The notes under the pieces: generated by a model
What the model was told of the DNA's origin: nothing
Databases searched by the model: none
What the model saw: the letters and a program-made list of their open reading frames with translations, nothing else
Assembly: GCA_964608945.1 (NCBI GenBank)
Contig: CAZSQB010000005.1
Location: 1 to 36,178 of the forward strand
DNA: 36,178 nt
Source: CAYWEP01 sp964608945
GTDB lineage: Bacteria; Patescibacteriota; Microgenomatia; Levybacterales; UBA12049
Direction of reading: 5' to 3'
Translations under genes and position numbers: made by a program
Shown: in pieces, positions 14,216 to 20,659 of the stretch
Position numbering within the stretch: the stretch's first letter is position 1
How the letters are laid out: every line of letters starts with the position of its first letter

Positions 14216-15376
14216 ATGGCAGCAGAGCTACAACATCCGACACTTCACCGCTCATATCAGGATGGTTTAGGGAGGAAAGGTGTAATAGATCAACAGCGAC
14301 ATAAGCAACGACTGACAGATGCGATTAGGAAAAACCGCGGAGACTTGATACGGAACAGGCAGCTACTTGGTCACAATGGAAAAGGATTGGTAAGGATTCC
14401 GCTTCGTGGCCTGGAGCAAGATAAGTTTAGATTTGACGAAAGTATACCTACAGATCAAGTCGGCACTGGAAATGGTAATGCAAAAGTCGGAGATGTATTA
14501 GGAAAAGCCGGAGCGACAGACGAGCATGAACTATCGGCCTCAGGAGGCTCAGGGATCGAACGGTATGATATTCCTTATGAGGAGGTAGAAGATGTTCTAT
14601 TTGAGGGGTGGGAACTGCCTTTTTTGCAAAACAAAGCGCAGTCTGAAATAACAGCTCCAAATATAGTTTTTACCGACATTCGAAAAACAGGACCGATAGG
14701 AAGACTGCAAAAAAAGAGAACCATCCATGAGAATATAAAAAGGAACGCAATGGCAGGTGATCCCCATTTTTTTGGAGTAAGAAATGAAGACCTGCGTTTT
14801 CTGACGTGGGAGGAGATTCCAAGACAATCAACAAATGCAGTCGTCTTAGCGATAAAGGATATATCAGGGAGCGCTGAGAATGCAGCGTTTCGCGAGGCAG
14901 CTCAGGCGACATATACATGGATAAAAAATTTTTTGCGAAGGAAATATGAGAGTGTAGAAATAGTTTTTATTACACACGCCGATGATGCTAAGGAAGTAGA
15001 CGAGGACGCATTTCTCACGTTAACTAGTGATGGTGGAACAAGGTTCTCAAAGCCCTATGAGCTGGCGTCAAAGATCATTGACAAAAGATATCCTCCTGTT
15101 GCATGGAATATCTATCCAATTCACTTTACCGATGGGCATAATTTTGAAGAGGATTTTGGAAAGACTTTAGACGCTGCGGCACATTTGGCAGAGAAATCAA
15201 ATGCATTTGGTTACTTTGAAATGACACAGCGTGGACTTACCGATACTTTTAGGCAGTTTCGTATATTAAGAAGTATAAACCAACGAGTAATTTCACAGCA
15301 TATGGATGATAGGACAGGTGTCTATCCAGCGCTCAGTGAGTTTTTCAGAAGCAGGGATCTACAGTTAGCTGCATAG
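14216..15376 (+). CDS. DUF444 (YeaH/YhbH) family VWA-domain protein
   Basis: The 386-residue protein matches the YeaH/YhbH family: N-terminal RQR..RYK-type helix (here HKQRLTDAIRKNRGDLI), IPLRGLEQDKFRFD, a Gly-rich middle, then a VWA domain with the MIDAS DISGS at Asp215-Ser219, RKYESVEIVFITHADDAKEVDE and GGTRFSKPYELASKII. In other bacteria the gene accompanies a PrkA-type kinase (YeaG) and a SpoVR protein in stress or sporulation responses. Neither is in this window. ATG 14216 replaces a TTG start at 14180, which is the -35 box. It is driven by one of the two strongest promoters in the window, so it is probably highly expressed. Confidence 0.9.
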   Translation: MAAELQHPTLHRSYQDGLGRKGVIDQQRHKQRLTDAIRKNRGDLIRNRQLLGHNGKGLVRIPLRGLEQDKFRFDESIPTDQVGTGNGNAKVGDVLGKAGATDEHELSASGGSGIERYDIPYEEVEDVLFEGWELPFLQNKAQSEITAPNIVFTDIRKTGPIGRLQKKRTIHENIKRNAMAGDPHFFGVRNEDLRFLTWEEIPRQSTNAVVLAIKDISGSAENAAFREAAQATYTWIKNFLRRKYESVEIVFITHADDAKEVDEDAFLTLTSDGGTRFSKPYELASKIIDKRYPPVAWNIYPIHFTDGHNFEEDFGKTLDAAAHLAEKSNAFGYFEMTQRGLTDTFRQFRILRSINQRVISQHMDDRTGVYPALSEFFRSRDLQLAA

Positions 15377-15379
15377 ATC

Positions 15380-16285
15380 TTACCTTAATTTATGCAGCGG
15401 GTGGTAGTGGAGTCTCGCTTCAGCGATACAAATTCCCAAAAACACGAGGAGTGTTCCTATCAAAAATACTGGTGTCAGCGTTTCTCCGAGTAATGGCATT
15501 GCGATGAGGATCGCGGCCAGCGGATCAACGTAAGCAAAAACCCCCACCTCGCTTGCCGGAATTTGTTTCACTCCATAATTATATATAATATGGGCAATAA
15601 ATGACGCAAAGAGAACACCAAATCCAATACCCATAAGCCCCTGCATATTAAGATTCTGCATAAAATCTGTTGCGTGGACTTCTGTCACAACAAACGGGAT
15701 GAGGGGAAGTGAGCCGAGGAACATATACCAGAATGTTAATGTCATGATACTATACCGCTCGATAAGTTTTTTGGTCATAATTGTGTGGTAAACGCTACCA
15801 AGTGTGGTCGCAAGAAAAAAGAGATTCCCAACAATAGAGCTGTCTAGCCCTTTCTCAAACACAGGGCGCAGAATAATGAGGAGCACCCCGATAAGGCTGA
15901 CGAATGTTCCGATAAAAACCTTCCTTTTCGGATGTTCTTTGAGAAAAAGCATCGCAAAAAGAATCATAAAGATCGGACCTGAAGAGACGATAATTGGGCC
16001 GTTTATGCTTGGAGCGTATTTTAGTCCGAGAAAGATAGCAGTGATTGGGATGGTGATGCCAAAGATTGACATCATGAGGATGTGGGGGATGTCTTGTTTT
16101 TTAATAGTTAACGTATGCATGGTGAATGGAAGGATGATAAGCGATGCGAGGAAAAGGCGTAAGAAGCTAAATGTAAATGGGGGGACATTCTGGAGCGACC
16201 ATTTGTAAATAGGGAAGGACGCGCCCCAAATAACATTGGCAAGAATAAGGGCGATGACTGCTAATTTATACTTATTTAAGCGCAT
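15380..16285 (-). CDS. EamA/DMT-superfamily transporter
   Basis: This 301-residue protein has 10 membrane helices arranged as two EamA repeats (first AVIALILANVIWGASFPIYK, second SIVGNLFFLATTLGSVYHTIM). EamA proteins export amino acids and other metabolites; the substrate cannot be read from sequence. Its ATG lies inside the end of hisS (14-base overlap), so it is the last gene of the leftward block hisS-eamA. It ends three bases from the convergent DUF444 gene. Confidence 0.9.
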   Translation of the reverse strand: MRLNKYKLAVIALILANVIWGASFPIYKWSLQNVPPFTFSFLRLFLASLIILPFTMHTLTIKKQDIPHILMMSIFGITIPITAIFLGLKYAPSINGPIIVSSGPIFMILFAMLFLKEHPKRKVFIGTFVSLIGVLLIILRPVFEKGLDSSIVGNLFFLATTLGSVYHTIMTKKLIERYSIMTLTFWYMFLGSLPLIPFVVTEVHATDFMQNLNMQGLMGIGFGVLFASFIAHIIYNYGVKQIPASEVGVFAYVDPLAAILIAMPLLGETLTPVFLIGTLLVFLGICIAEARLHYHPLHKLR

Positions 16286-17576
16286 CTGGCAGATTCCCCA
16301 ACGGGACTTGTTTTTGCTCCCTTGTTTTCATGTCTCGCACTGTCACTACTCCTTTTTCTTTTTCCTCAGGTCCGATAATGATGACATAGGGAATGCCTTT
16401 TTCATTGGCGTATTTTAGTTGCTTTTCCATTTTTACGTTTGCATCGAGCCAGAGTTCGGTAGTAATATTCTTGGCGCGAAGTTGCGAGCTGACCTCCATT
16501 GAGTCATCTGCAAACTCAAGCCCAAATATCGTCACCAAGACTTTTGCACTAGATCCTTTGTCTTTGAGCATATCTTTTTCGCCCATCGCGTCCATAATAC
16601 GATCAAATCCAAATGCAAATCCAACAGCGGGAATATCCCGACCGGCTTGTCCTGAGCTCTTCGAGTCTGAGCCCGTTCGAGTTCTCTCAGGGTCTGAGTT
16701 TAATCGAAGACCTGAGGACCCATCCCTCAGAGTCGAATGACCTGCCGAACGGGCAAACATGCCGATTAAATTATCATACCGCCCGCCACCGCCAACAGAT
16801 CCGACGGTATACCCACCGATTTCTACCTCAAAAATCATCCCCGTATAGTAATCAAGTCCACGGGCGAGTGTCGGTTCAAAAACAATTTTATTTCTATTCA
16901 CTCCCATACCCTCTGCAATATCAACTATCATCTTGATGGTGTCTGGTTGTTCTGCAGATTGGATCCATCCGAGCATTTCAGGGTCAAAGCCTTTTTCTTT
17001 TAATTCTTGTTTTACTTTTTCTTCCCCAATTTTTTTCAATTTGTCGATAATAATAATTGCTTTTAGCGGGATATCTTTAAAAACCTTTCGATCATTGATA
17101 ATGATTTTATAATCAGTAAAGCCGAGGGCTTCATATGATTTTGCAACAACTGCTACTATCTCTGCGTCTGCTGCCAAAGAATCTGTCCCAACAGTATCTA
17201 CATCACATTGGAGAAATTCTCGAAATCTGCCTTTTTGTGTATTTTCTGCCCGCCAGACCGGTTGAATTTGGTATCGCTTAAAAGGAAAGGGGAGAACATT
17301 TGCGTATTGTGCCACGACACGAGCAAGCGGCACTGTCTGATCATAGCGAAGCGCGACGCGCCGTCCGCCGTTGTCTGCAAATCGATACATGAGCTTGTCT
17401 CCCTCCTCGCCATATTTGCCGATGAGGACTTCTTCGTATTCAAGTGCTGGGGTTTCTAAAGGATCAAAACCATACGACTCAAATACCGATTCGAGGGTGT
17501 TTATGACATATTGTCTCTTTTTGGCTTCAGCAGGCAAAAAGTCTCTGAATCCTTTGAGCGTTTGTATTTTATCCAT
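16272..17576 (-). CDS. hisS: Histidyl-tRNA synthetase with an in-frame repeat insertion
   Basis: Class II synthetase charging tRNA-His. Visible motifs: KGFRDFLPAEA, motif 2 RYQIQPVWRAENTQKGRFREF, the histidine-specific ARGLDYYTG, GGGGRYDNL, motif 3 VGFAFGFDRI, and the C-terminal anticodon-binding domain (VLVTIFGLEFAD...). The product is 434 residues. Residues of about 275-312, between YDNLIGMF and DIPAVGFAFG, are encoded by reiterated CTGAG...TCGA repeat units and are absent from normal HisRS. ATG 17576 is favoured over ATG 17582: a TATTAT lies six bases upstream, the spacing seen in other leaderless genes. It follows the unrecognised 17615 gene by about 38 bases with no terminator, so read-through from the attenuated promoter is possible. 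Confidence 0.95.
   Translation of the reverse strand: MDKIQTLKGFRDFLPAEAKKRQYVINTLESVFESYGFDPLETPALEYEEVLIGKYGEEGDKLMYRFADNGGRRVALRYDQTVPLARVVAQYANVLPFPFKRYQIQPVWRAENTQKGRFREFLQCDVDTVGTDSLAADAEIVAVVAKSYEALGFTDYKIIINDRKVFKDIPLKAIIIIDKLKKIGEEKVKQELKEKGFDPEMLGWIQSAEQPDTIKMIVDIAEGMGVNRNKIVFEPTLARGLDYYTGMIFEVEIGGYTVGSVGGGGRYDNLIGMFARSAGHSTLRDGSSGLRLNSDPERTRTGSDSKSSGQAGRDIPAVGFAFGFDRIMDAMGEKDMLKDKGSSAKVLVTIFGLEFADDSMEVSSQLRAKNITTELWLDANVKMEKQLKYANEKGIPYVIIIGPEEKEKGVVTVRDMKTREQKQVPLGNLPDALK
16643..16755. repeat. Reiterated palindromic units inserted in hisS
   Basis: Units such as CCTGAGCTCTTCGAG, TCTGAGCCCGTTCGAG and TCTGAGTTTAATCGAAG follow one another, then CCTCAGAGTCGAATGACC. Each is CTGAG, a short gap, TCGA. 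The coding strand reads about 38 extra Ser/Arg/Gly-rich residues. Confidence 0.75.
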
Positions 17577-17582
17577 AAGCAT

Positions 17583-17588
17583 ATAATA
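17583..17588 (-). promoter_or_regulatory. Possible hisS -10 box
   Basis: TATTAT on the reverse strand ends six bases before ATG 17576. No convincing -35 box is seen, so hisS may instead depend on transcription from upstream. Confidence 0.4.
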
Positions 17589-17614
17589 TCATATAGGTAC
17601 CGAGATTCTCACAT

Positions 17615-18955
17615 TTATCCAAAGGCAACCGCTGTAAAGCAACAGTCCTTTCCCACTGGTTTTCTACCTTTGCCAAGTGTGGCCTCAACAGCGGTAAGTA
17701 AGACATCGGTAGTCAATTCATGTGGATCTCCAGTCGCGACAAACTTTGCACATATTCTATTATAAAGTCCATCCATTCTCTCTAGGTTTTTTCCTCCCCT
17801 CGTTCTCATAAATGCAGTAAATTGTTTGGGAGTAACAAAAGGTTGGGCAATGAAGCGGACACCTCGATCAAACATCATGTAACACTGTTGCCACTGCGCA
17901 AAGTCACACCACGGACCGAAGACGCCTTTTCCTGAGTCAAGAATGTCCATATACCCATCTGCCTCAAAAGCTTTGATGACGCCATTTTGCCGTTGCGCAG
18001 AGTCAATCATCTCATCCGTACTTACAAACGCAGTAGGAATAAAAAAATATTGCAATCTCTCAAAAGTTTCACTACCGAGCTGATTTATCCAGAAGTTGCG
18101 TAATAGTTCATCTGAAAGCAGTGCAAATGCGCCTTTATTTTCTAATGCTGCATACGAACCAGGGTTAACTAGCTTGCTCTCATCTAATCCAACTGCAGCT
18201 AGTTCGGTAGGAGAAGTATAAGAAGTGTTGACAACCCCATCGTATTGATCCCAATTTGCTGCTGGCAGGTCAGACTTGTAGATAAAATCCGTGGTGACGG
18301 TTCCGCTAGAAACTAGATTAATAAATTCGCTCATTCTCCGCGCGTTGGGCGTGTAGCTGCTGAATTCACTTTGTCTCACCCAGGCGATTCTAGTTGTATT
18401 ATCAGCCTTCTTGAATCTGTTTTTGTACGCCTCTGCAAGATAATATGCAGTCGAATCAGAAAGGGGACGAAGGCCATAAGCAATCTGCTCTGCAACCATT
18501 AATCCATCAGCACCGTCGTTCACTTGAACTTCATTTACTTGCAATCGTTCTGTTTCATCAAAAATAAGATCAAGCCGCCACGTTTGAGGGATTACAAAAC
18601 TCACATCTGGTCCGAGAACTTGTCTGTAGTCCTGGGGAAGTCGTGCCAACGCACGTGCGTAGGAAAGGACGTCACCTCCTAATATTTGAAGTTCCCGTTC
18701 GTATGTTTTGGGCAGGTACAGAGGTTCAGCTGTAATGCGAAATGTAGGCGCTTCTCCCTTTTTATCTTTTCCATAAAAAGGGCCAAGCTCAATGAAGATA
18801 TCATTCGCTTTATTTGCACTCCCAAGCAATTTCCAAAATGCCTCCGGTGAAAGCCCGAGTACATCTGCTCGCTGTTTTACCGATCCAAGGTCCGCAATTG
18901 GGCTACGTGCAGAAAAGTAATCGGTAAGCGGACCTTTAGTGATAAATTTTTCCAT
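17615..18955 (-). CDS. Unrecognised 446-residue protein, possibly ATP-grasp-like
   Basis: I cannot assign a family. There is no signal peptide or membrane helix. The segment IFDETERLQVNEVQVNDGADGL and the later part (FIPTAFVS..., ILDSGKGVFGPW, VRFIAQPFV) recall the glutathionylspermidine-synthase/ATP-grasp layout, where an acidic NE pair, a Gly-rich SGKGV loop and an IAQ strand line the ATP site. This is a weak visual resemblance. The C-terminus has CC in KPVGKDCCFTAVAFG, which is unusual. It starts nine bases after an M20 peptidase and precedes hisS. If it is a ligase, an amide-forming enzyme paired with a peptidase on the same amino compound would make sense, but that is speculation. Confidence 0.6.
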   Translation of the reverse strand: MEKFITKGPLTDYFSARSPIADLGSVKQRADVLGLSPEAFWKLLGSANKANDIFIELGPFYGKDKKGEAPTFRITAEPLYLPKTYERELQILGGDVLSYARALARLPQDYRQVLGPDVSFVIPQTWRLDLIFDETERLQVNEVQVNDGADGLMVAEQIAYGLRPLSDSTAYYLAEAYKNRFKKADNTTRIAWVRQSEFSSYTPNARRMSEFINLVSSGTVTTDFIYKSDLPAANWDQYDGVVNTSYTSPTELAAVGLDESKLVNPGSYAALENKGAFALLSDELLRNFWINQLGSETFERLQYFFIPTAFVSTDEMIDSAQRQNGVIKAFEADGYMDILDSGKGVFGPWCDFAQWQQCYMMFDRGVRFIAQPFVTPKQFTAFMRTRGGKNLERMDGLYNRICAKFVATGDPHELTTDVLLTAVEATLGKGRKPVGKDCCFTAVAFG

Positions 18956-18964
18956 AGTATTTGC

Positions 18965-20116
18965 TTAACAATATTTCTTTAGTATCTCTTCATAGAGCCT
19001 AGCCGCTTTCATTAAATTGGGAATCGGAACATTTTCGTTTGCACCATGGTAATTTTCTCCACCTGCGCCAATCACAAACATCGGGCAAGTAAGTTTTTCT
19101 GACAACATTTGAATATCCACGTACCCACTGAATGTTCGGCTAGTCATTTGAAAAGGGATACCAGTTTTGCTATATGCAGCTTGCAACAATTTAATATCTT
19201 TTTTCCTAAATGTTACTGGCCAAGGATGGATGTCGTGTCTTATAGTTAGCGATTCAACTTTCAAACCTAAGGATTTGGACAAGGCTTTTATTTTTTTTCT
19301 AACGAAATCTGCAGAAACTGAGCGTAGTGAGGGGCGAATTTCAAGAGTAATCTCAGCTACATCAGGAACAACATTCCCTTCTCGTTGCCAGGTGACACTA
19401 CTTTCTTCTTGCAATCGTGTTCCGCCTTGCATATATGCTAAATTGACCGTGGTCGGACCAAGGTAAGGATCAAAAAATTGCATCAGCTTCTTCTCCAATT
19501 CGTTTACAAGAGATACTGTTCGTGTTGCAGCGTTGATTCCTAAGAATGGTTTTGAGGAATGCGCGCTCTTACCAGTAAAGATTATTTGCAATTCGATAAC
19601 ACCGCGGCAACCGCTTGCCACCTGCAGATCGCCGTCGAGTGAGAAAACGACTTTTGGTTTATTTGGCAAGTAGTCCTTGATAAAGGTTTTCATTCCCAAA
19701 AAGTCATACTCTTCGTCAACATAAAACAGAATGCCAATATTTTCGAAATTGACAGAATCTTTTACTTCTTGTAATCCCTTAAGAAGACAGGCGATAGATC
19801 CTTTCATGTCACCAGCTCCCAAGCCGAATATCCTATTGTTTTTGACTACCGGCAATAAAGGATTAGTTTTCCAGCCTTGAGTCGGTTGTACTGTATCAAT
19901 GTGGGCGAGAAACAAGACTGTTACGTTCTTAGAGCCTGAACAGTAAACATTGAATCGATTCTTTTCTTTATCAACGTACTGCTTCTGAATCTGCAAATTA
20001 GGAAATGTACTTTTGCAGAAGTCAAACAAAAACGTGCCAATGTTTGACTCGTTAACAGAATTGTTAACGTAACTTGGAATGCTAATCAGTTGTTTAGTAA
20101 TTTCTATAACATTCAT
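18965..20116 (-). CDS. M20 family metallopeptidase (ArgE/DapE/carboxypeptidase-like)
   Basis: This 383-residue cytoplasmic zinc hydrolase has the M20 layout. The metal and catalytic residues are visible: His72 and Asp74 (AHIDTV), Asp103 (GAGDMKGS), Glu135/Glu136 (VDEEYD), Asp in SLDGD, and the C-terminal His in GENYHGANE. A dimerisation domain (TGKSAHSSKPFLGINA) is inserted. The family removes acyl groups or C-terminal amino acids, or splits dipeptides such as Xaa-His; the substrate cannot be told. It follows a leader peptide and terminator hairpin that should control its transcription. A short GTGGA Shine-Dalgarno-like site lies five bases before the ATG. Confidence 0.92.
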   Translation of the reverse strand: MNVIEITKQLISIPSYVNNSVNESNIGTFLFDFCKSTFPNLQIQKQYVDKEKNRFNVYCSGSKNVTVLFLAHIDTVQPTQGWKTNPLLPVVKNNRIFGLGAGDMKGSIACLLKGLQEVKDSVNFENIGILFYVDEEYDFLGMKTFIKDYLPNKPKVVFSLDGDLQVASGCRGVIELQIIFTGKSAHSSKPFLGINAATRTVSLVNELEKKLMQFFDPYLGPTTVNLAYMQGGTRLQEESSVTWQREGNVVPDVAEITLEIRPSLRSVSADFVRKKIKALSKSLGLKVESLTIRHDIHPWPVTFRKKDIKLLQAAYSKTGIPFQMTSRTFSGYVDIQMLSEKLTCPMFVIGAGGENYHGANENVPIPNLMKAARLYEEILKKYC

Positions 20117-20130
20117 ATTTCCACTAAAAA

Positions 20131-20146
20131 ACCACCATGCGGCGGT
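20131..20146 (-). terminator. Terminator hairpin of the attenuator
   Basis: ACCGCC-GCAT-GGTGGT forms a six-pair stem (one G.U) with a following U-run (20131-20126 on the reverse strand), immediately before the M20 gene. Confidence 0.65.
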
Positions 20147-20156
20147 GAGTATTTTC

Positions 20157-20184
20157 TGTGTTAACGTATTAATACACTAACACA
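20157..20184. repeat. 28-base near-perfect palindrome in the leader
   Basis: TGTGTTAACGTATTAATACA continuing CTAACACA: 12 of 14 pairs are perfect and the other two are G.U in RNA. It overlaps the leader ORF stop codon, and could be an RNA hairpin or an operator. Confidence 0.7.
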
Positions 20185-20251
20185 AGCCACCGCCAAAGAC
20201 GGTGTTGTGATGGTTTACTGTATTACTGTACTGTAATTTAGTAGTATTCAT
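20177..20251 (-). CDS. 24-residue leader peptide with tandem His codons
   Basis: ATG at 20251 opens an ORF of 24 codons ending TAG at 20179-20177: MNTTKLQYSN then TVNHHNTVFGGGLC. Two His codons (20212-20207), flanked by Asn codons, end just before hairpin segment 1. Segment 2 is within the Gly codons, and the stop lies in the palindrome. A ribosome stalled at the His codons would cover segment 1 and free segment 2 to form the antiterminator. A possible -10 (GATACT, 20264-20259) lies seven bases upstream, as for leaderless genes here. Length and composition are typical of attenuator leader peptides, but such an ORF could arise by chance. The placement of all elements is what supports it. Confidence 0.6.
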   Translation of the reverse strand: MNTTKLQYSNTVNHHNTVFGGGLC

Positions 20252-20258
20252 ATTGCTT

Positions 20259-20264
20259 AGTATC
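20259..20264 (-). promoter_or_regulatory. Possible -10 box of the leader transcript
   Basis: GATACT on the reverse strand, seven bases before the leader ATG. The -35 region is weak. The perfect palindrome ATGATACGTATCAT (20271-20284) would lie in the spacer. Confidence 0.35.
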
Positions 20265-20270
20265 ACTCTA

Positions 20271-20284
20271 ATGATACGTATCAT
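20271..20284. promoter_or_regulatory. Perfect 14-base palindrome, candidate operator
   Basis: ATGATACGTATCAT lies between the TrpR-like gene and the leader ORF, in the place of a promoter spacer. A bound dimeric regulator would block the leader promoter. It differs from the ACTTTA/TAAAGT sites before the regulator gene. Confidence 0.45.
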
Positions 20285-20296
20285 TTGAATATTGAA

Positions 20297-20590
20297 TTAT
20301 ATAGATTTAACAGTTTGTCTTTTCATGACTAAATGATAGCCTCCCATGCCATTTGTGAGCCATTTCTGGATCCTAGCGATAGTAGTGCTACTCATACCTG
20401 TTTCTTTTTCAATTTTGGTATACTGCGTTTTTTTATCAAGCATTCGTGCGACTTTCCAACGATTGGCAAATTCCTTTAATTCTGCTTCTGTCAGTAAGTC
20501 TCGAAAAAACTTTTTACATTCTTCTTTTGTTTTCAACGAGAGAATAGCTTTAAAAAGTTCTTTCTCTGTATGACTAGGTTTATAATGCAT
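20297..20590 (-). CDS. TrpR-related YerC/YecD-type DNA-binding protein
   Basis: The 97-residue protein matches the TrpR-like YerC/YecD family: helices FKAILSLKTKEECKKFFRDL and TEAELKEFANRWKVARMLDK, then the helix-turn-helix YTKIEKETGMSSTTIARIQKWL. These small dimeric repressors bind palindromic operators; TrpR itself is tryptophan-activated, while the ligand of YerC-type proteins is not established. The gene lies directly upstream of the attenuated M20-hisS block on the same strand. Two copies of ACTTTA-N6-TAAAGT overlap its own promoter, so it probably represses itself. There is no Shine-Dalgarno site. Confidence 0.9.
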   Translation of the reverse strand: MHYKPSHTEKELFKAILSLKTKEECKKFFRDLLTEAELKEFANRWKVARMLDKKTQYTKIEKETGMSSTTIARIQKWLTNGMGGYHLVMKRQTVKSI

Positions 20591-20608
20591 ACTTTAGTTT
20601 AGTAAAGT
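20591..20608. promoter_or_regulatory. Operator copy 1, ACTTTA-N6-TAAAGT
   Basis: A perfect 6+6 inverted repeat directly upstream of the regulator ATG, at about the expected transcription start. It shares arms and spacing with copy 2. Confidence 0.7.
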
Positions 20609-20614
20609 AGAGTT

Positions 20615-20643
20615 ATGATAACACTTTAGTTAGATAAAGTCAA
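20615..20643 (-). promoter_or_regulatory. Promoter of the TrpR-like gene
   Basis: On the reverse strand TTGACT (20643-20638), 17 bases, TATCAT (20620-20615). Operator copy 2 covers the -35 edge and the spacer. Confidence 0.75.
20623..20640. promoter_or_regulatory. Operator copy 2, ACTTTA-N6-TAAAGT
   Basis: Same arms as copy 1 with centre GTTAGA instead of GTTTAG. The centres are 32 bases apart (about three helical turns), so two dimers would bind on the same face and bracket the -10 box. Confidence 0.7.
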
Positions 20644-20659
20644 GTGGTGGTCCTGAAAG

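Larger units (their letters stand above)
20126..20204 (-). promoter_or_regulatory. Transcription attenuator: mutually exclusive hairpins and terminator
   Basis: On the reverse strand, segment 1 CACCGTC (20204-20198) pairs with segment 2 GGCGGTG (20194-20188). Segment 2 is also perfectly complementary to segment 3 CACCGCC (20147-20141). Segment 3 as ACCGCC also pairs with segment 4 GGTGGT (20136-20131) around GCAT, followed by a run of T to 20126. This gives 1:2 with 3:4 terminator, or 2:3 antiterminator. A 28-base palindrome (20157-20184) lies between 2 and 3. The T-run ends nine bases before the M20 ATG. Confidence 0.75.

Noticed and set aside
20126..20204. T-box riboswitch upstream of the M20 gene
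   Set aside because: The conserved T-box core sequence and specifier stem are not found; the leader ORF with alternate pairing explains the region better.
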